From Sediminicoccus rosea (GTDB taxonomy: Bacteria > Pseudomonadota > Alphaproteobacteria > Acetobacterales > Acetobacteraceae): 64,000 nucleotides of DNA. The position numbers and the translations under genes were made by a program. How positions within the stretch are numbered: the first letter of the stretch is position 1; each line of letters starts with the position of its first letter. This document shows, piece after piece, positions 60,162-64,000 of the stretch. The DNA is taken from contig NZ_CP137852.1 of NCBI RefSeq assembly GCF_033547095.1, positions 4,303,001-4,367,000 on the forward strand, written 5' to 3'. The notes beneath the pieces were generated by a model. It made no database searches and was not told the origin of the DNA. It worked only from the letters and a program-made list of their open reading frames with translations.

Positions 60162-60613
60162 GCGCGCAACGCCCCCCGCCGCGGCCGGCCCATCGCCGCC
60201 ACCTTCCGCCGCAGCACGCCTGGATCGTCTTCTCCGGGCGGGCCGACCATGCGTGGCAGCGCCTGCTCCGTCCCGGCTTCCGGCACTGCTTCGCCGCTCT
60301 CGAGGATGCGGCGGGCTGGATGGTGCTGGACCCGCTCTCGGGCCGCCTCCTGCTCGCGCGCCTGGCCGTCCCCCCCGGCTATGACCTGCCCGGCTTCTAC
60401 CGCCGCGCCGGGTTGCTGCCCCTCGGCCCCTACCCGCTGGAGGAAGCGGCACTGGGCGCGCCCCTGCGCGGCATGCCGCTGAACTGCGTTTCCATCTGCC
60501 GCGCCGTTCTGGGCCCGCACGCGCCCTTCGCCCTCACGCCGGCCGGCCTGCACCGCGGCCTGACCCGGATGAATGAATCTAGGAAAAAAAACTTGACAAT
60601 GCCGAAGGCCTAG
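60158..60613 (+). CDS. Unknown protein, second gene of the phage-like module
   Basis: Protein of 151 residues. The middle is a compact alpha/beta stretch: HAWIVFSGRADHAWQRLLRPGFRHCFAALEDAAGWMVLDPL, then GRLLLARLAVPPGYDLPGFYRRAG, and a Cys-containing part GMPLNCVSICRAVLG. The C-terminal ten residues read through an A-rich tract that also holds a promoter for the genes downstream. No family is recognised. Coupled by four bases to the gene upstream. Confidence 0.7.
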   Translation: MSAQRPPPRPAHRRHLPPQHAWIVFSGRADHAWQRLLRPGFRHCFAALEDAAGWMVLDPLSGRLLLARLAVPPGYDLPGFYRRAGLLPLGPYPLEEAALGAPLRGMPLNCVSICRAVLGPHAPFALTPAGLHRGLTRMNESRKKNLTMPKA

Positions 60614-60622
60614 GCGTAAAAG
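60593..60622 (+). promoter_or_regulatory. Strong sigma-70-type promoter for the structural genes
   Basis: Perfect TTGACA at 60593-60598, an 18-base spacer, then TAAAAG at 60617-60622, following an A8 tract. It overlaps the end of the second gene of the module and lies 170 bases before the small Pro-rich gene. No LexA-type box is seen at it. Confidence 0.65.
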
Positions 60623-60794
60623 ACTTCTGCCAAGGGGCGAATTGCATCCAGCCCGGTTCGCCCGCGCCCCCTGGACCACCCTTTCATCCCCCATTCCAGC
60701 ACCGGCCGCTTCCAGGGCCGGCTCCTCCGCCCCCCGGGCGGCAGGGGCCGGCCCTTTTGGCGTTCCGCCCCCGTCCAGAAGGAGATCGCCGCGC

Positions 60795-61028
60795 ATGGCA
60801 GGCCTGTTCCGCGCCCCGAAGCCCGTGGTGGTCCCACCCCAGGCCCCGGCCCCCTCGCCCGAGCCCGCCCCGGTCGCCACACCGCCGGCCCAGGCGGCCG
60901 AGGCGGCGCGCACGCAGAGCCGCGCCGGCGCCCGGCAGGGCATCCAGGGCACCATCGCCACCTCGGCGCGTGGCGTGCTCGCCCCGCTGCCCGTGGCACT
61001 CACCCGCAAATCCCTGCTCGGCGAGTGA
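60795..61028 (+). CDS. Small Pro/Ala-rich protein ahead of the head-tail connector
   Basis: Protein of 77 residues; AAGGAG lies about nine bases before the ATG at 60795. The N-terminus (AGLFRAPKPVVVPPQAPAP) is Pro-rich; the C-terminal part IQGTIATSARGVLAPLPVALTRKSLLGE is more ordered. Small proteins of this type commonly sit just before the portal gene in podovirus-like clusters, where they may be minor head proteins. Its stop overlaps a possible GTG start of the connector gene. Confidence 0.7.
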   Translation: MAGLFRAPKPVVVPPQAPAPSPEPAPVATPPAQAAEAARTQSRAGARQGIQGTIATSARGVLAPLPVALTRKSLLGE

Positions 61029-61033
61029 CGGCC

Positions 61034-62464
61034 ATGACCCCGCAACAGATCCTCGCCCGGCACGACGCCGCCATCGCCCGCCGCCGCCCGCATGAGGGCC
61101 ATTGGCGCGATGCCTACGCCCATGTCCTGCCCGCCCCGCACGAGGCGGCGAGCCTCTATGACGCCACCGCCGCCGACGCGACGGAGCAGCTCGCTGCCTC
61201 GCTTCTCGCCGAACTCACGCCACCCTGGTCGCGCTGGTTCGGCCTCGCCCCCGCCCAGGGCCAGGCCGAACCCAGCGAGGCCGCCGCGCTGGAAAGGACC
61301 GCCGGGACGCTGCAGGCGCATCTCGACCGCTCCAACTTCGCGGTCGAAATGCACCAGGCCTTCCTGGACCTGGTCATCACCGGCACCGGCATCATGCTGG
61401 TGGAGGAGGCGCCACCGGGCGAGAGCACCGCGCTGCGCTTCACCGCCGTGCCGGTCCGCACCGCCGTGCTGGAGGAAGGCCCTGCCGGCCGGCTCGACAC
61501 CGTCTTCCGCGAGGCGCGCCTCAGCACGGCCGAAATGCTCCGCCGGTTCCCCTTCGCCGAAATCCCCGCCGCGATGCAGCGCGAGGCGGCGGCCGAGGCG
61601 GACCAGCCCGAGCCCGTGAAGCACCGCCTGATCGAGGCGGTCTGGCCCGACGGCCAGGGCCACCGCTACGCCGCCGTCTTCGACGCGCCCGGCCTCAAGG
61701 CGCCCCTCTTCGTGGCGCAGGGCCGCTTCGCCGATGCGCCCTTCATCGCCTTCCGCTGGCTGAAGGCGCCGGGCGAGGTCTATGGCCGCGGCCCCGTCAT
61801 CAAGGCCCTGCCGGACATCCGCACCGCCAACCGCGTGGTCGAACTCGTGCTCAAGAACGCCTCCATCGCCGTCACCGGCATCTGGCAGGCCGAGGATGAC
61901 GGCGTGCTGAACCCGGCCACGGTGCAACTCACCCCTGGCGCCATCATCCCCAAGGCGCCGGGCAGCGCCGGCCTCACGCCGCTCGCCGCCCCCGGCGATT
62001 TCGACGTCTCCCAACTCGTGCTGAACGACCTGCGCGCGCGCATCCGCACCGCGCTGCTGGCCGATCGCCTCGGCGCGCTGCGCGACCAGCGCATGACGGC
62101 GACCGAGGTGCTGGAGCGCAGCGCCGAGACCGCGCGGCTGCTCGGCGCCACCTATGGCCGCCTGCAGTCGGAGCTGCTGACGCCGCTCGTCGCCCGCAGC
62201 CTCGCCATCCTCGCTAGGCGCGGCGAGGTGCCGCCCGTGCTGCTCGAACAGGGGCGCGTCGCGCTGCGCTACGAAAGCCCGCTCGCCCGCGTGCAGGGCC
62301 GCGCCGATGCGGCGAACACGCTGCTCTTCCTCGACGCCGTCGCGAAGATGGGTGCCGACGCGGTGGCCGAGGTGGATGCCGCCGCCGCCGCGCGCTGGCT
62401 CGCCCGCACCCTCGGCGCGCCGGCCGAGATTTTGGCCCCCACCCCCTCGGTCCAACCGGAGTGA
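61034..62464 (+). CDS. Podovirus-type head-tail connector (portal) protein
   Basis: Protein of 476 residues from the ATG at 61034 (MTPQQILARHD); a GTG at 61025 is possible. The sequence DAYAHVLPAPHEAASLYDATAADATEQLAASLLAELTPPWSRWFGL, DLVITGTGIMLVEE, GEVYGRGPVIKALPDIRTANRVVELVLKNASIAV and QRMTATEVLERSAETARLLGATYGRLQSELLTPLV matches the T7-like head-tail connector family. Twelve copies form the DNA-entry portal of the capsid. It is intact, with no frameshift, which argues for selection to keep it. Next gene starts nine bases later. Confidence 0.9.
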   Translation: MTPQQILARHDAAIARRRPHEGHWRDAYAHVLPAPHEAASLYDATAADATEQLAASLLAELTPPWSRWFGLAPAQGQAEPSEAAALERTAGTLQAHLDRSNFAVEMHQAFLDLVITGTGIMLVEEAPPGESTALRFTAVPVRTAVLEEGPAGRLDTVFREARLSTAEMLRRFPFAEIPAAMQREAAAEADQPEPVKHRLIEAVWPDGQGHRYAAVFDAPGLKAPLFVAQGRFADAPFIAFRWLKAPGEVYGRGPVIKALPDIRTANRVVELVLKNASIAVTGIWQAEDDGVLNPATVQLTPGAIIPKAPGSAGLTPLAAPGDFDVSQLVLNDLRARIRTALLADRLGALRDQRMTATEVLERSAETARLLGATYGRLQSELLTPLVARSLAILARRGEVPPVLLEQGRVALRYESPLARVQGRADAANTLLFLDAVAKMGADAVAEVDAAAAARWLARTLGAPAEILAPTPSVQPE

Positions 62465-62472
62465 CACAGCCC

Positions 62473-63210
62473 ATGCCCGACAACCTGCTCGACACCGCCC
62501 TCGTTCCCGCCGCCCCGCCGGCCAGCAGCAGCCGCCCGGCCGAGGTGCCGGAGAAATTCTGGGATGCGGAGCGCGGCGAATTGCGCGTGGAGGCCCTGCT
62601 CAAGAGCTATCGCGAACTGGAGCGCCGTCTCTCCCAGCGCGCCGCCCCGCCCGCGCCCGAGGCCGACGAGGAGGAGCGCCGCCGCTGGCGCGAGATGATG
62701 GGCATCCCCGACAGCCCGGACGGCTACGATGTCACGCCGAAGCATGAGCTCTGCGGCCCCGACCCCGAGATCAACCAGCGCCTGCACGAGGCGGGCTTCT
62801 CCTGCGCGCAGGTGCAGCTGCTCTACGACCTCGCCGCCGAACGCCTGCTGCCCCTGGTGGCCGAGGCCGCGCAGCAATTCGAGGCCGACCGCCAGGCCGA
62901 GAAGCTGCGCGCGCATTTCGGCGGCGAGGAGCGCTTCCGTCGCGTTGCCGCCCAGCTCAAGGCCTGGGGCCAGGCGAATCTGCCGCCGGGCGTGCTCGAC
63001 GCGCTTTCCACCACCGAGGAGGGGGTGCTGGCGCTCGAGCGCATGATGCGCGGCGACGAGCCCCGCATGGAGCGCGAGACCGCGCCGCCCGAGGCGCTGG
63101 ACGAGGGCGAGCTGCGCCGCCTGATGCGCGACCCGCGCTACTGGCGCACCCGCGAGCCGGAAATCGTGAAGCGCGTCACGGAAGGCTTCCGCAAGCTGGT
63201 CGGCGGCTGA
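62473..63210 (+). CDS. Probable capsid scaffolding protein
   Basis: Protein of 245 residues, acidic and mostly helical: EKFWDAERGELRVEALLKSYRELERRLSQR, then GIPDSPDGYDVTPKHELCGPDPEINQRLHEAGFSCAQVQLLYDLAAERLLPLV and AQQFEADRQAEKLRAHFGGEERFRRVAAQLKAWGQANLPPG. These are typical of T7-like internal scaffolds lying between portal and capsid genes. ATG at 62473. It would guide capsid assembly and then leave. Followed by a 380-base gap with three hairpins before the capsid gene. Confidence 0.8.
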   Translation: MPDNLLDTALVPAAPPASSSRPAEVPEKFWDAERGELRVEALLKSYRELERRLSQRAAPPAPEADEEERRRWREMMGIPDSPDGYDVTPKHELCGPDPEINQRLHEAGFSCAQVQLLYDLAAERLLPLVAEAAQQFEADRQAEKLRAHFGGEERFRRVAAQLKAWGQANLPPGVLDALSTTEEGVLALERMMRGDEPRMERETAPPEALDEGELRRLMRDPRYWRTREPEIVKRVTEGFRKLVGG

Positions 63211-63591
63211 TGTGCGCGGCCAAGGCCTGATAGAGCCGTCGAGCATCCGGGCCGAATAGGCCCGGCGGATCGCATAAGCGATCCGAAGCCAAGCGCGCGG
63301 AGCGCGCGCCCGGCGTCTGAGGGCATCAAAAATTCCAACGCAGGGTGAGCGCCGCGCAGACGCGATGACGTCGCGCGCCCGCCCTGCCTGGCCGCCGATC
63401 CGCCCCCCTCCTCTGCGGGATCGGCGGCCGCGCCCGCCGCCGGCCGCATGCGCTGCGCCGCGGCGGGCGCCACCATTCATCCGCGCAAAACCCGCTCACC
63501 CCAGGCGCGCGGATGCGGCGCGTGCGCGCGGCCCGCACCCGGCCAACCGCGCGGCGCGCCTTCCCCGAAACCCTCCTCGCGGAGACCCCCC
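63211..63591 (+). other. Non-coding gap with three consecutive hairpins before the capsid gene
   Basis: Three back-to-back inverted repeats: CCGGGCC/GGCCCGG (63247-63265), GGATCGC/GCGATCC (63267-63284) and GCGCGC/GCGCGC (63293-63307). No U-run follows any of them. The rest of the gap (63310-63591) shows no convincing gene; open frames there are composition artefacts. GGAG lies about ten bases before the capsid ATG. A processing, attenuation or internal-promoter role is possible. Confidence 0.6.
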
Positions 63592-64000
63592 ATGTCCGGT
63601 TCCATTGACCAGGCCTTCGTCACCCAGTTCCAGGCCGAGGTGCACGAGGCCTACCAGCGCCAGGGCAGCAAGCTGCGCCCGGCCATCCGCAGCAAGTCCA
63701 ACGTGAAGGGCGCCACCACGATCTTCCAGCGCGTCGGCCGCGGCACCGCCAGCTCCAAGGCGCGCAACAATGCCGTGCCGGTGATGAACCTCGAATACTC
63801 CGCCGTCTCCTGCTTCCTGCAGGACCACTATGCGGGCGACTGGATCGACAAGCTCGATGAGCTGAAGACCAATGCGGATGAGATCGGCGTGCTCGCCTCG
63901 GCCGGCGCGCATGCGCTGGGCCGCAAGACGGATGAGCTGATCATCACGGCGCTCGACCTCGGCACGCGCGAGGCGGTGGGCACCCAGGCCGGCCAGACCG
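63592..64000 (+). CDS. Major capsid protein (podovirus-like), cut by the right edge
   Basis: The first 136 residues are present, starting at the ATG at 63592. SGSIDQAFVTQFQAEVHEAYQRQGSKLRPAIRSKSNVKGATTIFQRVGRGTASSKA and LEYSAVSCFLQDHYAGDWIDKLDELKT are typical of T7/phiKMV-like major capsid proteins (HK97 fold expected). No N-terminal protease or delta-domain is visible. The frame continues beyond the window without a stop, so nothing suggests decay. Tail, terminase and internal-protein genes would be expected to the right. Confidence 0.88.
   Translation, partial: MSGSIDQAFVTQFQAEVHEAYQRQGSKLRPAIRSKSNVKGATTIFQRVGRGTASSKARNNAVPVMNLEYSAVSCFLQDHYAGDWIDKLDELKTNADEIGVLASAGAHALGRKTDELIITALDLGTREAVGTQAGQT

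Noticed and set aside
60586-60592. A AAA AAC slippery heptamer in the correct frame near the end of the second phage-like gene
   Set aside because: The -1 frame beyond it is Pro/Arg low complexity and crosses a strong promoter; no downstream structure or homologous product supports programmed frameshifting.
59918-62467. An 849-codon minus-strand frame across the phage-like genes
   Set aside because: Shadow of the connector and neighbouring genes; Gly/Arg/Glu-rich with no recognisable motif.
63247-63307. Triple hairpin as a phage attachment site
   Set aside because: It lies inside the structural operon, with no integrase or tRNA gene nearby and no second copy seen.

Overview
The window is 64 kb of very GC-rich, densely coding chromosomal DNA. 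PQQ biosynthesis, Bug-type solute receptors, the mdh-sucCD and sucA-odhB operons, an alphaproteobacterial-style PyrC, DUF1489 and LexA-type GTTC-N7-GTTC boxes point to an alphaproteobacterium, most likely Rhodospirillales/Acetobacteraceae (Roseomonas-like). Genus is inference only. I saw no tRNA, rRNA, insertion sequence or CRISPR array.

Layout. 1-5.1 kb: the end of an outer-membrane assembly block (YfgM-like TPR protein then BamB, running off the left edge), a lipoprotein, a glutamine amidotransferase with an in-frame tandem repeat, a secreted repeat protein and pyrC. 5.2-8.4 kb: a cobalamin-riboswitch locus for metE, in which the riboswitch sits between two DUF1289 genes and is followed by a possible leader peptide and a structured metE leader. 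8.5-17.9 kb: a Bug receptor, an ABC exporter pair, a five-gene asnB/glycosyltransferase operon for a surface glycan, ygfZ and an ICMT-like methyltransferase. 17.9-24 kb: a complete tripartite RND efflux operon. 24-33.8 kb: a lysozyme-like protein, DUF1489, then TCA-cycle operons (mdh, phosphoesterase, sucC, sucD, terminator; then sucA, odhB, small protein). 34-35.7 kb: three tandem paralogous secreted six-cysteine proteins. 35.6-39.3 kb: a YrdC-domain protein, a second Bug receptor, a low-complexity secreted protein and zapE. 39.3-42.4 kb: pqqABCDE, including the 26-residue pqqA. 42.6 kb: asd. 43.7-47.2 kb: a four-gene operon (holin-like membrane protein, lipoprotein, peptidoglycan-binding transglycosylase, VWA protein) behind a GAAC-N7-GAAC box. 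47.2-49.2 kb: GNAT, KDPG aldolase and KDG kinase. 49.2-56.6 kb: a hydrogenase-4-like membrane complex whose large subunit lacks the NiFe cysteines and which contains an embedded VOC gene. 56.8-58.8 kb: TRAP transporter DctQ and DctM. 58.9-64 kb: an S24-type self-cleaving regulator divergent from a podovirus-like structural module (two unknown genes, small Pro-rich protein, head-tail connector, probable scaffold, capsid) that runs off the right edge.

The most interesting hypothesis is that the podovirus-like structural module and the distant lysis-like operon form one SOS-controlled, chromosomally domesticated particle system (gene-transfer-agent-like or defective prophage). Each has an alphaproteobacterial LexA-type box within its promoter region. 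The structural module has no replication, integrase or polymerase genes between its regulator and its head genes. This is inference from motifs and gene order. Boxes of this type are short enough that about one chance match is expected somewhere in a window this size, so the positions of the boxes, more than their presence, carry the argument.
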